Source: Diatrype stigma | Lineage: Eukaryota; Ascomycota; Sordariomycetes; Xylariales; Diatrypaceae | Assembly (NCBI GenBank): GCA_022225965.2 | Contig: JAKJXP020000062.1 | Span: 124,001-188,000 of the forward strand | Reading direction: 5' to 3' | Length of the DNA stretch: 64,000 bases | In this document: positions 1 to 11,559 of the stretch, in pieces | How positions within the stretch are numbered: position 1 is the stretch's first letter | Layout of the letters: each line of letters opens with the position of its first letter | Position numbers and translations under genes: made by a program | Notes under the pieces: generated by a model | Seen by the model: only the letters and a program-made list of their open reading frames with translations | Told to the model about the DNA's origin: nothing | Databases searched by the model: none

Positions 1-2139
1 TTATTAAATAAAACCATTTCTTTCGAATTACTAAAAAATCCGGGTTTCGTAAAATTTTCGAATACTTAAATCCTTTAGTTAAAAATTAATAAGCTTATAT
101 TTCCCGAATTACAGTTTATAACATAATAATTAAAGCATTTTATTAAAGCAAAAGCGTTATCGTTAAAGCTTTATAAAAAATTTTCGGCTTAATTTATTTA
201 GCCTTTAATAAATGGCGTTCGAAAAATCGTTATTTTTTATATAATATATATTATTTCTTTAGAAATAAAAATAACCTATTTACAAAGTTTGTTTTCGGCT
301 TATCCGAATTTGCCTTTCGTTATATAAGCGCTAACGTTGCCAAAGAAATTATTAAATTAATCGAAGCTTACGAAATCCCGAAAGAAAAAATCGGCTATTT
401 TATATTTAATAACGCGGCTATAAATGATATAGCGATAAATATAATCGAAAAGGAAATGGGATTCGATAAGCGCTTGCGGCGGGGCCGTTACGTCGGATAT
501 ATTTTTAATTTAACTATAAAGGCTTTATTATTTAGGCACAATATAAAAGCGTTTAAAGCAAAAATTAACGGCAAAGAAACATTAATAAAAATTAAATACG
601 AATTTTAACAAAAAAAAGATTCCGTTAGTAAATTCCATAATATCGTTATTTATATATATCGTTTTAATAAATTAATTAATATGCTTCGCCATATATAACG
701 ATCTTTATTTATTACGAATATTTCGAATTAATCTTTTAATAAAATCCTCGATATTATTTTCGATAACGTTATATGCTGGCTTTCGTAATATTACATAATT
801 AAACGCGCCTTTATTTTTCGGTTTGTTTTTAATATTTTAATTCCTAAGTTTCGCCGCAAATGGAATGCCGAAAATCGTATACGATCGGGCCGAATTAAAA
901 AAGGTATTAAGGAACCTGTTATCCTTTAAGTTAGATTTTAATTAATAAATTACGATTAAAGGATTTTCGGGTTTATTTTAAAAATCCTTTATTTTTTCGA
1001 AATGGCTACAAAAAGGCTTAAAAACGATAGCATTCGGCGTATGCGGAAAAAACAAATTATCCGTTCTTTCAGTAATATATGGGATATTTTTTTTATATAC
1101 GAATAGCTATTATTAAAGCTTAAACAATTTAAAATTCGCATTATCGAATTTTCGGATTCGAAATTTATTGCCGTTAACGTTAATTTAATTTAAATAAAGC
1201 TGGATTAATATTATAATATCCTTAATAAAACCTTTATTTATTATATTGCTATTGCTTTTTATTTCGCCCGTCGATAAAAATAAATAAAAGGCATTTAAAA
1301 CGAACGGCCCGAATAAATTAAAAAGGCAAAAGCAATTATTAAAAAAATATAAAATAATAATTACTTCTTTAAAAGGGCCCTTTTAAAAGCAACCTCCGAA
1401 TTCGTTATATAACAAATATAACCCATTAACGAATTTAACGAATATATCGAAAGCTTATAATTCGGTAACGCAACGGTTTTACGTAAAGGCCGCAGTTTTA
1501 ATAATAATTTCGATAAATACGCGGCATAATATAACGACATATATCCAAACGATAAATACGTTAAAAATTTTATTGCATATTAAAAAACGAAGCAATATAA
1601 ATACCTACGTTTATTCGAAATGGCATTTAATTTTTTTATAATATAAACCATATCCGTTAAATACGAATAGCTTTTTTCGATTATAAGCAATATAATTACC
1701 GACTTACGGAATTAGCTTAAAATAAGTACGATCGAAATATGCTAAATCCTTCGATCGTAATATCGAACAGGCCTATTCGATATTTTCGATTCATCGTTAA
1801 TATCGGCTATTAAAAAAAAAAAGCTTTACGGATCGAAAGAATAAACGATAACGAACTTATTAAATAAGCATTAACTTGGATTAATATTATTATTAAGCCC
1901 GAATTAAAAATAATAGATTCGATAAATATAAATACCGAATAAACAATGCCGAAAATAACCCTTGCAATCCCTTTTATAGCCTTATTTTCCGCCGTTTTTA
2001 ATGTAATTAATATAACGCTATTGCAATTTAGTTGCAATTGCGTAACTTTAATCCACCAAATTTAGGGGGGTGGTTGTAGTTATTGCAATCCATCCACCGG
2101 AGGGCTTGGTTGCAGTGGATTGCGTTGCTTGACACCCTG
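1..2139 (+). mobile_element. RIP-mutated hAT transposon, left part outside window
   Basis: This AT-rich block is a dead hAT-family DNA transposon. Read in the plus direction, about 47 codons at 389-531 are stop-free and match the core of fungal hAT transposases (GYFIFNNAAINDIA, then a basic RGRYVGYIFNL stretch, then a KALLF segment). At about 1590-1725 the conceptual translation reads like the hAT C-terminal dimerisation domain (KYLRLFEMAFNFF followed by VKYERLFSIISNI). Many codons between are stops, as expected after RIP. The right end is at 2139, where the strand reads into a CAGGGTGTCAAGCAACGC terminal repeat shared with two small elements elsewhere in the window. The start lies before base 1. 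Family knowledge: these transposases cut and paste and make 8 bp target duplications. Confident of the family, not of exact internal limits. Confidence 0.82.
2110..2139 (-). repeat. hAT terminal inverted repeat (right end)
   Basis: On the minus strand the sequence begins CAGGGTGTCAAGCAACGCAA and continues with TCCACTGCAACCA. The same start occurs at 28965 and, with a few changes, at 22763. CAGGG-type ends are typical of hAT elements. The AT-rich RIP signature fades between about 2035 and 2060, so the terminal segment of this copy is much less mutated than its coding body. Confidence 0.75.
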
Positions 2140-3577
2140 TATGGAATGGATGAGATTTCGTGGGTTTAAGCATAGATGAGTAGGCATGACATAAACTCCC
2201 CTGATCTCATAACTATGGATGTATCTTAGAGGACTCGATGATTAATCGCTACCGAGCTGTTCCAATCGATCATAGGATTGTAGCATTACCCCTTTCGAGA
2301 TATCCGATTTTCTAGTTCCGTACCAGACATACTTATACCTCGTGGTGGTGACGGCTAAGTAAGCATCAAGGCGAATATCAGCGATGGCTTGGCCCAAATG
2401 GAGAAAGACTGGAATGTCGAGAATCTGGGAAACGCACATATATGCACTTTCAGCCCACTAAACATGCGGCTTATGTACATGAGAAAAACGTGTCGATGTA
2501 TGAAAGGACAGCCGATGCAGAATGCAGCCAACAGGCTCAAATATTATCTAGGCAGCTACAAATGTTTCGGTCCCGAGAGACTAGAATATATATCTCAACC
2601 CATGATACGTAGTCCTCGTCGCTAAAATGGCATATATAATGGGATCTGAAGTGCGGAAAAGTACTATAATGCCATGAGGGAATATTCAGCAAGCTGATGT
2701 ATTCTGTATAGTAACTATGGCTTAGGAGTTTAATGACCATTTGCCCCCCTTTCCTTTGTGGTACCCCAACTGTTAGTATTATGACCAAATTCTACGTTGT
2801 AATAACGCAACAATCTATTCTTGTGCCAACACTTGGGGGCCGAGCCGCACTATTACTCGAAGTTGACTGGATGTGCATGGCGGAGATCTTGGCGGAATGA
2901 GCGATGTTGGGCCGTTGCAGTGTGTAGTGCCCTCTTTTTTTCTTTTCCGTCTAGAAACCAACTGCATTACAATTGCGGCTGCGATTCGTCTTTCCCGGTT
3001 GGATGGGCTGCTACTACGTAGTAACGAGCCAATGGGGATGAGTAAAATGAACAGCCTGCAGCCATAACCACCTCGTGACGGACCACACACACACACAGAC
3101 GCAGATACACCGACCCGAAAATCCGGGGCGTGTAACTTCAATAGATGAGATAAGTGCGAGTTTAGTCGTCACCTCGCATGGTGAGGTGTTTGCTCAGCCC
3201 CCGCCTAGCCTGGCCCTCTGCTGTGGGAAGGGAGGGCTGGGCTGGGCTGGTACCACATCATAGGCCAGCCTATGCAAATGCAAAACTATCTACCTGGGTA
3301 GCCCACCTCTGGGCCGTTTTCCTTCTATTCCCATCGTCGAGACCAGTCAGTCTCTGGAAAAATCACAGAAGGAAGCGCCCTAGGTCAAGCTCTGGCCGCC
3401 GAGATCCGGTCACCGTATTGCCGGCCGTCTGTGAAGTAGGCGAATAGCAAGCGATAGGTGCTCGATAGCTCCGATCAATACCCAACTGCGACTTTACTAC
3501 GGAGAAAAGAGAAAAAGACGGAAGGGAAAAGAAAATAAGAAGGGGAAAAAAAAGGGGGGAAAGAACAAAAGCTCGCA
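2140..3577. other. Intergenic, no supported gene
   Basis: Open frames here are short, start mostly at non-ATG codons and show no recognisable protein motif. The sequence is of ordinary base composition. A short CA run occurs near 3086-3100. The last 100 bases are purine-rich and form the likely 5' untranslated region of the gene at 3578. Confidence 0.6.
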
Positions 3578-4828
3578 ATGGCCGAGGACCCGCGGGCCAG
3601 GTACGGCCTCTCCTGCCCCTCGGGCGGCTCGTTCTACATCTGCGGCGCCGCCGACCTGCGGTTCGTGGGGTGCTGCGACCACGACCCGTGCACGGGCTCG
3701 GCCAACGGCGAGTGCGCGGACGGCGCGCTGCACCCGGCCAGCTTCAGCTCGACCAACTACGTCGACATCCCGCCGCAGAGCTGCGACGCGCCCTACGACG
3801 GGCAGAACTGGTGGACGTGCCAGAACGCCAAGCCGCCGTTCCTGGGCTGCTGCCGGACCAACCCGTGCAACGAGGGATGTCCCGACGCGGACCTGCTCCC
3901 GTCGCGCCTGAGCGACAACGCGACAAACGCCGAGCCGTTCCTGGAGACGACGGCAGCGACCACCACGAGCGGTGCGCCGGATCCGGCGGCGGCGACGACG
4001 ACGACGGGGTCGCCTACGGGGTTGATCGTGGGCGTTACGATGGGTGGAATTGTGGTCCTGCTCGCCGGGATCGGTGCCTTCCTTTGGAGGAAGAGGCAAA
4101 AGGAAAAGCAACAAGCGGCTTCTACTGAAGAAGGGGTTCAGAACCAGCCCCAGACCCCTGGTGGCGGTGGCGGTGGTGATGCGCCTGTGATAATGGGACA
4201 GCAGGCCCAGTACAGCCCGTATAAAGGTGAGGACGAGATATGACCAGCTGACCGGGGTTCAATCTATACCAGACGCCCATGTAGGCTTATGGGGGCTTTT
4301 CTTTTTCCTTTGTTTCCCCACCTTTTCGTTCTTGGGCTTTTCTCGCCGACTAATGAACAAGTGACTAACTGGGTCACACGCAACACAGACTCATACCCGA
4401 GCACAGTCCACTCGTCCCCTTTCCCGTATCAGTCGAGCATGGGGGGCGGCATGACGAGCCCGCCCCCGTCGTCCACGGCGTCGACGTGCTGGTCTCCTCG
4501 AGACGCCCGGTTCAGCCACCACGACCGGCACACGTCGCAGCTCTCCGAGCTCAGTGGCGACGACTACGTCCACGAGCTCCCGTCGGAGGGGAGCGGCCTC
4601 CAGACGGTGCCGGAGCTCGACGGGGGCATCCGGCCTGGAGGTGGGGGTGCAGGTGTAGGTGGCCATCAGACTCAGCCGATACAGAGCGAGGGCTTGCTAT
4701 CGCCATCGGGAGGAGGAGGAGGGGGACTGGAGGGAGTAGCGCATATACCTAGAATCGCGTATATACCCAGCGGCAGCGATATCAATCTCGGTCGGCAATA
4801 TCACGAGCTGGACGGGAGGAACCGGTGA
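3578..4828 (+). CDS. Cys-rich single-pass membrane protein, 2 exons
   Basis: Exons are 3578-4226 and 4389-4828. The intron has a GTGAGG donor, a GTGACTAAC-like branch site and a CACAG acceptor, and joins phase 1 to give a 362-residue protein. Residues 1-105 hold two copies of a Cys motif (C-x7/8-F-V/L-G-C-C-x3-D/N-P-C) at about 22-38 and 81-97, followed by a Ser/Thr/Ala-rich stalk. One membrane segment lies at about 148-170, then a basic RKRQKEK stop-transfer stretch, then a Pro/Gly/Ser-rich cytosolic tail. No cleavable signal peptide is visible, so the N-terminus may be exported directly by the membrane segment. The layout is that of fungal cell-surface or wall-sensor-like proteins, but I do not recognise a named family. 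The tail is rich in Tyr, Ser and Gly repeats. The coding part is much more GC-rich than its flanks. Confidence 0.8.
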
Positions 4829-5853
4829 TGAACCGATTAATTGATCGACTGCGGCCGCGGCACGGTCGTTGCGATGCTGGTACATAGGTGTGCCAATGGT
4901 GTCACGCATAGAGACAATTGCCTCAAGGCAAGCACTCCTTAATATTAATGGATTTCTTGTGTGTAAACAAATTATACGCGCATCGTGGCACAAGAACGCC
5001 ATTGTGGGACTGTCCTGGCCTCGAAGGTGCAGCATTCGGTCTCTGGCTGCATCGAGCAAGATGGCCTGGCAAGCGAAAGACGACTTGCCTCTCGCCTTGA
5101 CTCGGCAAACTCTCGTCGAAGAGCACGAACAGTATTCTCGCCTTCTTTCCAGCCGCTTCGAGAAGAGGGATCTACCACGCCACTTCCCCTTTTGGTTGGT
5201 TACCCCTATTGTGGACTGAAAGATGGTGTGGCTGAGACGAGGTTCTCCCTTCGTGACAATCTATCAGGTATTGGCGACAGCCATATTGGTTATCTTGAGA
5301 AACTCGGAACCGTTAGCACGGGTGCTATGTCGGCTACCGGATCTCCTGGAGGATTCATAGGAATCCGTATCGTGGCTCGTTGCGCATATGGTAGGATGGA
5401 ACCTGGGGAGGCCGATGGCCTCTGCTATCTGATTAGCATATTATTTCAGGAAAGAGAAAGTTATTCAGGGGCTTTGACCATTACATGCCATACAATCCCT
5501 TCGTGATAGCTTGGATCTTCAGGTCTGACGAGAGGGAAGAAGTGGTGCATTTCTGGAATCCGGTGGTGTACCGCGCAATGTTAATGCTGCCTCGTAATGG
5601 CGCGAGAGGGTGACGTATAACATGGTATTCGATATGTTGATTACACTTGGCCATGATCACAACTGGACAATAGGCAGTGGTGATAGGGTGCATCCAGCCA
5701 ATCGTGTAGTGTTAAGAAAGTTATGGGATGAGATCAAATCTGTGGATGTTCGGAGAGGTTGTCAAGTCAATCAGGATAGTAGTGAACACTCGGTCAGTCT
5801 GCCGGTGGTCCAAATGTTGTGACTCTGTGCAGATGAGGGAAAGCCAGATTGAA
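4829..5853. other. Intergenic, no supported gene
   Basis: Several overlapping open frames exist at 4869-5506 but none shows a conserved motif, a convincing start or a splice-consistent extension. I see no RNA gene or repeat here. Confidence 0.5.
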
Positions 5854-5857
5854 AAAG

Positions 5858-5891
<34 letters not shown>

Positions 5892-5918
5892 AGAAAAGAA
5901 AAAAGGGGGGGGGGGGAG
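5854..5918. repeat. Homopolymer A tract followed by G tract
   Basis: A run of more than 30 nearly pure A is followed by a mixed purine stretch and then a run of about ten G. It abuts the tRNA-like element on its low-coordinate side. On the minus strand it reads as a T-rich and C-rich tail of that element. Confidence 0.85.
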
Positions 5919-6165
5919 GGAAAAGAAAGAAACGACCAGGGCAGGATTCGAACCGAACGTATATCATCATCGAATAAAACATCAAAAAATTGTTTTTATA
6001 GAGTTCGGAAGAATCCTACATCTCTATACTACCGAACGAAGATGCCCGCCGGCGCCCCATTCCGTCATCGGGGGGAGTATCTCATCCCGCTCATCCCCGA
6101 GGGGACGTCCCTAGGAAATGAGGACTCACTTCACCGCTGCGCCAAAGGTGCATTGGGTCCATGAA
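5919..6165 (-). mobile_element. tRNA-derived SINE-like element
   Basis: On the minus strand an RNA polymerase III A box (TGGCGCAGCGG, 6134-6144) is followed 180 bases later by a perfect B box (GGTTCGAATCC, 5944-5954), then CCTGGTCG and a T-rich tail. The first half resembles a tRNA D arm, the second a T arm. The gap is far longer than in a normal tRNA gene. A SINE or a pseudo-tRNA with a large insertion would both fit. Two other elements in the window (28491-28745, minus; 60373-60564, plus) share this layout. No clear target duplication was found. Confidence 0.45.
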
Positions 6166-6974
6166 TCCGAGGTGAAAGAAATTTGTCTAATTTGACCTTA
6201 AGTATTCTGCAGGGCCGGATGGAATAATAGGTACCGAGGTACATGCAACTCCCGGTTGCCCTGCTCAACACCCGGGAAGCAAACTTAGCTAGTGTACTGA
6301 AGCCTACAGGTACTGTTGAACCCTCCTAGGTTGGTTATTCGTAGGTATTGTATCAATCACAGTATGATCCGAACTTGGTCACCTGGTCGTATAGATCAAG
6401 CATCGAAGCAGCCTTTGGATCAAGCTCACTGGCTGCTTGCTGTGCTTGCTTCTTTGCAAGTAATCCTGTATGGCCGGGCTGTCCCTATACTTCACTTTTT
6501 CTTACAGCATAGATACGGATCCGTATCCACGACGTGTCCTCGAAATGCAGCGGTCCATCTCCGAGATACTTTGTCTTCCAATACCCACCAAGTACCATGT
6601 GGTGTACCCGAAGCTATAGGTGGCTCTAAGCAGGACTTGTATGGTCGTGGTGTCTCTTCACGATACTCCAGAAAGAACCTACGTGGATAGCCTGCCTGTA
6701 GCTCGTGTGACAGTGAATATAGAACTGTACCTGTTACATGTCTAACAATTCCATCTAGAAGTCATGGAATCATTGTGACTAGTTAGATGTGGCTGAGGAA
6801 CAATATGATGGTGTACGCCTGATCTAAGAACACCTAGGGAAAATACAGGATACTGCATCGAACATAATATATAGAGGTTACGGCACTGTGGTCACGGTGT
6901 AAAGTCAATCAAACTGCTCAATACGCAACTGGTATTCTATCTGACACCAGCCCCACCCTCCTCATCAGGGCGGC
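6166..6974. other. Intergenic, no supported gene
   Basis: No convincing coding frame, RNA gene or repeat is visible between the tRNA-like element and the hypothetical gene that ends at 6975. Confidence 0.5.
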
Positions 6975-7523
6975 TTACATCTTCATCAGGGCGGCTTCTA
7001 CCCTCTCGAGGGAGGCTTCCTTCCTCATCACGGTGGCCTCGTGGCGGCACAGAACATCCGCCGCGGCAACGGCGGGAACTTGCACCACGTCCTCGTCCTC
7101 GCCCTCGCCCCCCTCCTCTCCCTCCACCTTCCTCTCGGACGGCTTGATCTTCTCACCCTCCCTGACGCGTTTCCGGTAACGGCGACGGGCCGTCATCGCC
7201 GCCCGCAAGAGGAACTCGACAATGCCCGGGGTGCCGTCGCCCAAGTCCTCGCAGATGGCTCGGAAGAAAGCCGGCTTGCCCTCCTTCTTGTTATAGCCTG
7301 TGACCTTGGTGCTCGTCCACAGGTCCTTGTGCTTCTGGGCCGAGAGCAGGAGCCGGTTGAGGTTGGCCTCGGCGATGCAAGCGGCCATGTCGTCGGCCCG
7401 GGACTTGAAGTGGTGACCCGCCTCGCTGAGGGCCTGGTAGCTGCTGGCGTCCGTGAGGAAGTTCACGGCCGGGGGTCGGAACGCCTTGTCGCCGAAGTCT
7501 AGGCCCGGCACGCCCTTGATCGT
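6975..7523 (-). CDS. Hypothetical protein, last exon, 5' end unresolved
   Basis: This GC-rich open frame of about 182 codons reads from an AG splice acceptor at 7524-7525 to a stop at 6975. The protein has a soluble, helical middle (AICEDLGDGTPGIVEFLLRA), a strongly basic patch (TARRRYRKRVREGEKIKP), an acidic Glu/Gly tract and a helical C-terminus. There is no ATG: the first Met-like codon is GTG and a stop lies just upstream, so one or more earlier exons are missing. A good GTGAGT donor lies near 7660 with an open frame before it, and joining it to another acceptor at about 7498 is in phase, but no ATG is found there either. I do not recognise the family. It may be a real gene with a distant first exon or a decayed gene. 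Confidence 0.45.
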   Translation of the reverse strand, partial: TIKGVPGLDFGDKAFRPPAVNFLTDASSYQALSEAGHHFKSRADDMAACIAEANLNRLLLSAQKHKDLWTSTKVTGYNKKEGKPAFFRAICEDLGDGTPGIVEFLLRAAMTARRRYRKRVREGEKIKPSERKVEGEEGGEGEDEDVVQVPAVAAADVLCRHEATVMRKEASLERVEAALMKM

Positions 7524-8448
7524 CTAGCCTCGGGGCATCGCTGAGAATGGTGGGTGGTTGGAGGGTGCGGTATGGTATGTAGGCGCTGCTAAAACTGATG
7601 TGGTCAGAATGGACATCGTACTTGAATTTGAGATGCGTCGTAGACGGATCAAGGTAATACTCACGATCTACAATGAGGCTTCGTAGAGAATCTCCAAATG
7701 GTACCAAACGCGTAGTTATTTGGTGGTGTGGTTATGACCGTGATGGTTAGGGTGTTGGTGATGGTGATTCTGATTGTTGCTGTGGAGAGATGCAACTGAA
7801 TAACCTGTGTAAGTTGTTGTTAGGTAGGTAGGCAGGAAGCGCTGCCATGGTTGCTCGCAGCAATAGTAAGTATCAATAGGAAAGCCGCCTTACCTTCAAA
7901 TTTTCCGGCAGTTATCAAACGTGTACCATTATGTTGTCTTGCTGCTATTTTCACTATTTTCAATGGCAGAAAGCCGTTCTGATCTAAACAACACATGCAA
8001 GTTCACACTCTGGTAGCCTGAGGCTGCGCAAGAATGTGTAGAACCACCTATTATCCTCAGCTAAGTGCGAACCAGATACATTGCCTACCACCAGCTACCT
8101 CGTTATCCTGTAATTGAACACGGGAAATAATCATTCTAGCTAGTGACTTGCATTTTGTTTTTTCTTTTTATCAACAGCTATGCACAAATGCCAGTAGTTC
8201 GGGCTGATGGTTCTAGTCTTTTCTGTCTCATATATATAACGATAATATAATTATTAAGTGGAACTACCACAAGTTCCAAGTGCAGGGTGTATATATTTCT
8301 GGGCACACAGATTTGTTGGGGGTTCTTCAAAATCCTGAAGGATATACCTCACCGAAGCCAAGCAGTAGACTTGGAGGAAAACTCTTCCTAAATGTCTTAG
8401 TTGGATAGACGCGCAGAGTGAAGAATTTATCGCTATTCGCAACGAGAC

Positions 8449-8636
8449 TCACAGAACCCCCTGCCCCGCCACCACCCTTCTACCCACAGTGCTCTGTTGA
8501 AACGAGAAAAGGGGAGAAACAGATAAATAGATACTCACGTGAACTCTCCAGTTCTCCTCCCGGTGGTCCAGGTCCTCCTGCGACCACTCCCTAGGCGGCG
8601 TGTCATGGCCCCCGCAGGCCATCAAGAACCCATTAC
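8449..8636 (-). CDS. Possible two-exon gene fragment
   Basis: On the minus strand, a segment at 8539-8636 is bounded by a TTGTCAG acceptor and a clean GTGAGT donor and encodes about 32 residues (NGFLMACGGHDTPPREWSQE and on). An acceptor TTTCAACAG at about 8494 joins in phase to a short exon that ends at 8449. No first exon or ATG was found and the family is not recognised. It could be the 3' part of a gene or chance. Confidence 0.2.
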
Positions 8637-8819
8637 CTGACAACCAATTGATATCACTTCCCGGTAGGCGCCTCAGAGACCGGCGCTAGAGTCGTTCTTT
8701 TACCGTACACTAGGAAATGCTCGATCAATGTCCTGGTTATATAATATAGGTTATTAATCGATTATCGAACACCAAGAATATTTTATTTGGAAAAGGGACA
8801 GCAGGCGTCGAAAGCTATT

Positions 8820-8967
8820 AGACCTACATGTAATAAAACAATGTCGAATTCAGAAGATCACAGATAGGGATGGATTCGGATACATAAAGAAAAGAAGCGA
8901 TCTCTATCTAGTCTAAGGAGCGGAAGAGCTTTATATATACGGTATGCCAAGCCACTAGGTGCCCCTA
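8820..8967 (-). repeat. Dispersed repeat relic (copy 1)
   Basis: The reverse complement of this stretch matches 30495-30640 over roughly 140 bases, including GGCACCTAGTGGCTTGGCAT, then a TATATA-rich stretch, CTCTTCCGCTCCTTAGACTA and GTGATCTTCTGAAT. The TATA-like box and scattered, single copies suggest a fragment of an LTR, but no terminal repeats or target duplication are evident. Confidence 0.6.
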
Positions 8968-11166
8968 TATCTGGATTCTGGTAGTCTTTGGGGTTTCCAG
9001 TCATGATGATGACCCATGATACAGAGCAAATAGAGACCGGTCAGACTGCCTGAGATGAGATCTCCTCGGGAGTGGCAAGGTAGAAAAAAACGAGGTGGGT
9101 GCTAAAAATACATTTGGAATTCGTAGCACTGGAAAGATATCGATGATAGTAATCCAAATAAGACTGTCTCGTTATAGGCACTCTGTTGGGCCGATGTGGC
9201 GAGGATGTTGGAACCCAAACGCTGCTGTAGTTCTAGATGCCAATAGCAAACCCCTATTATTATCGCCCAGGTGGTTGTGGATATTGTGGCTTGGTTACAT
9301 TAACTCATAGTACCTAGCTTATGGCTGTATGGGTTCTCAGGCTCCGGGAGTGGTGGCTGTGGCGGTGCTGTAAGCTATCCGGCATCTTGGGCCATTTCTC
9401 ATGGGCCAATTCTCATGGACTTCTGGTGATACAACCTGAGCCTTACTCCCCTCGTTCCTCCCCCTCGGAATGCCTAGGCTTTTTCTTTCTTTTCTTGTGA
9501 TACTGCCCCTTCTACCCCTTTATCCGGCTTACTTCGAGAATCAGGATGCCTGAATCAAGTAATATTGGACCATGGGACCACCGCCTTAATATAGAACCCT
9601 CTTCAGCTCTCCTTATGTTGTATGTGTATGGGATCATCTTGGTGAATACAATGACGCCAACCGGTTACTTCGCAGGCTGATTGCAGCGCCTGGTTTTCGT
9701 GACCGACTTTTGCCTCTGGAGCGTGAACACCTGATCTGCTACATGTATGTGTGTATGTAAGTAAGTCAGTCAGTCAGTATGTACCTAGTTGTGTACTTAC
9801 ATCTACACTGACCGGCACTGAAGTCATGATTTGACAAGACCTTCCTTATATGTAGCTCTCTAAGCGACACATCACACGAGCAGCACAGCCACCGGATGCG
9901 CTGTTCGCAAGCGCGAACGATGTTGCGTTTCTGGTCTGTCTAGGGCCTGTGTTTGGATGAAGAGATGAGAGGATGTGGGAGAAAGTTGCAGCTGCTGCAT
10001 AGTAACGACATGCCTAGCACCGTCGAAGATGCAACATGTTTCTATTTTAATCTTCGCCGCCCGGTCTAGTTGACCACCTACAAGGTACTGTATGTGGTGT
10101 ATGTAGCTATATAGCGTAGCACCGAGTACGCCCATGCAGCCTGGCAGCTAGGCTTCCTGGACTAGGTACCTGGACTACCTACATGTGTACCACTAGAGGT
10201 GTGTGTATGAGTGATGTATGCACATGTATGTACTATGTATGCTACATGGTAACTTGGCTTGGCTAAGTAGGTATGTACCTAGGTAACTTATGTAGGGATC
10301 TCCTTATGTATTGCACGAAGGTAAGAGTGAGAGGTATGTAGATGCCTACCTACTTACCTAGTCTAGAGTACAGCCTTGGAAGGCAAGATCGACAACTGAC
10401 ATCAGAAGGGTGAGGAGAGCCTGGGAGTGAGGACTGCGTGTTCTCCCTTGGGCCTTGCCCCTCATCTCCCCCCAGTGTTCTCCCCCTCCAGTGGGTAGCT
10501 TCGGTGCTTAACTAGGCGCTGCTAGGCTGCTAGGCTAGCTCTTTGGGCGAGTATCTCTGGGTGCCATACCTCAGCTAGGTGGGGGCGGGGCACCCCCTAG
10601 GCCAACCAGATCGATGCCCAGGGCTGCGAAGTCACAACGCGAAGTTACAACGCGGCGGCCCCCGACAGCCTGGACTGCAATAATCTTCCTGAATACCACC
10701 TCGACTGGCTGTCTACTGGCTGTCTACTGGCTGGTTACCAAGAAACTGGCAGATCCCAAATATCGCAATCTCTGGCAGCTCTCGCATGAAGCATTGATTA
10801 CCTCTCAGGCTAGCCTCTAGGTATTGCACGCTTACGATCGTCCGTTCTACTCGGCCGTCCACCTGCAGCCCAAATATCCAATTTCCGCCGTCGTCACCGC
10901 CACGTCTGTCCTACCCTAACTCTGGCTCACTCAGGCATCGCCCATTCAGCAGCTACAGCCATTCAATAACAGGGCTTCTACTACTTATCTGCCTATCTGC
11001 CTGCCTACCTTACCACCACTAGCTTGAGGAGGCTCTACCGAGTCCCCTCAGCTTGAAGAGACATTACACCTGGTCTGGAGATCATACGCAAACAAACAAA
11101 CAAACACTTCTTTAGACACCATAGAAGACACCATAGAGGAATCCTCAACTACATCGACTTGCCAAA
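8968..11166. other. Intergenic, no supported gene
   Basis: The stretch is rich in short GTAGGTA/CTACCTA-type runs (for example around 9755-9790 and 10150-10370) but has no convincing gene. The last 60 bases contain an (AAAC)n run at about 11090-11106, probably in the 5' untranslated region of the next gene. Confidence 0.5.
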
Positions 11167-11559
11167 ATGTCAGACAACAGAGATCCTATCACCTGCCACG
11201 TTCTCGACACGGCAGCCGGAAAGCCCGCCAAGGGCATCCGTGTCAAGCTGGAAGGAGGACATGCTCTCCTGAAGACCTTTGAGTCATGGACAGACGAGGA
11301 CGGCCGCATCAGGACGTGGCTTCCGTACTCGAGCGCGCACGCGTCTGGAGACGTGCCGACCTTCACCTTGGACGACGTCATGAGCGAGGTTGAGGCTAAC
11401 TCCACCTGGACTCTCCGGTTCGACTCGAAGGGCTACTTTGGCGAGGGCAACACGTTCTTCCCCGAAGTCCTCGTCACCTTCACCGTGGAGAAGGGCCAGC
11501 ACTATCACGTGCCATTGCTCTTGTCACCTTACAGCTACACCACCTACAGAGGAAGCTGA
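11167..11559 (+). CDS. 5-hydroxyisourate hydrolase (transthyretin-like)
   Basis: This intronless gene encodes 130 residues that match the HIUase/transthyretin-related family over full length. The enzyme hydrolyses 5-hydroxyisourate, the product of urate oxidase, in purine catabolism to allantoin. Visible signatures are the N-terminal CHVLDTAAGKPA motif with His11, the RIRTW segment with Arg49, the HYHVPLLLSPYSY strand near the end, and the diagnostic C-terminal tetrapeptide YRGS that separates hydrolases from transthyretin hormone carriers. No mitochondrial or secretory signal is seen; the ends do not include a peroxisomal SKL-type signal, so a cytosolic protein is likely. The ATG has A at -3 (CCAAAATG). 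No other purine catabolism gene is nearby. Confidence 0.95.
   Translation: MSDNRDPITCHVLDTAAGKPAKGIRVKLEGGHALLKTFESWTDEDGRIRTWLPYSSAHASGDVPTFTLDDVMSEVEANSTWTLRFDSKGYFGEGNTFFPEVLVTFTVEKGQHYHVPLLLSPYSYTTYRGS

Noticed and set aside
3497..4114. 205-codon Arg-rich frame on the minus strand
   Set aside because: It is the antisense shadow of the GC-rich membrane-protein exon.
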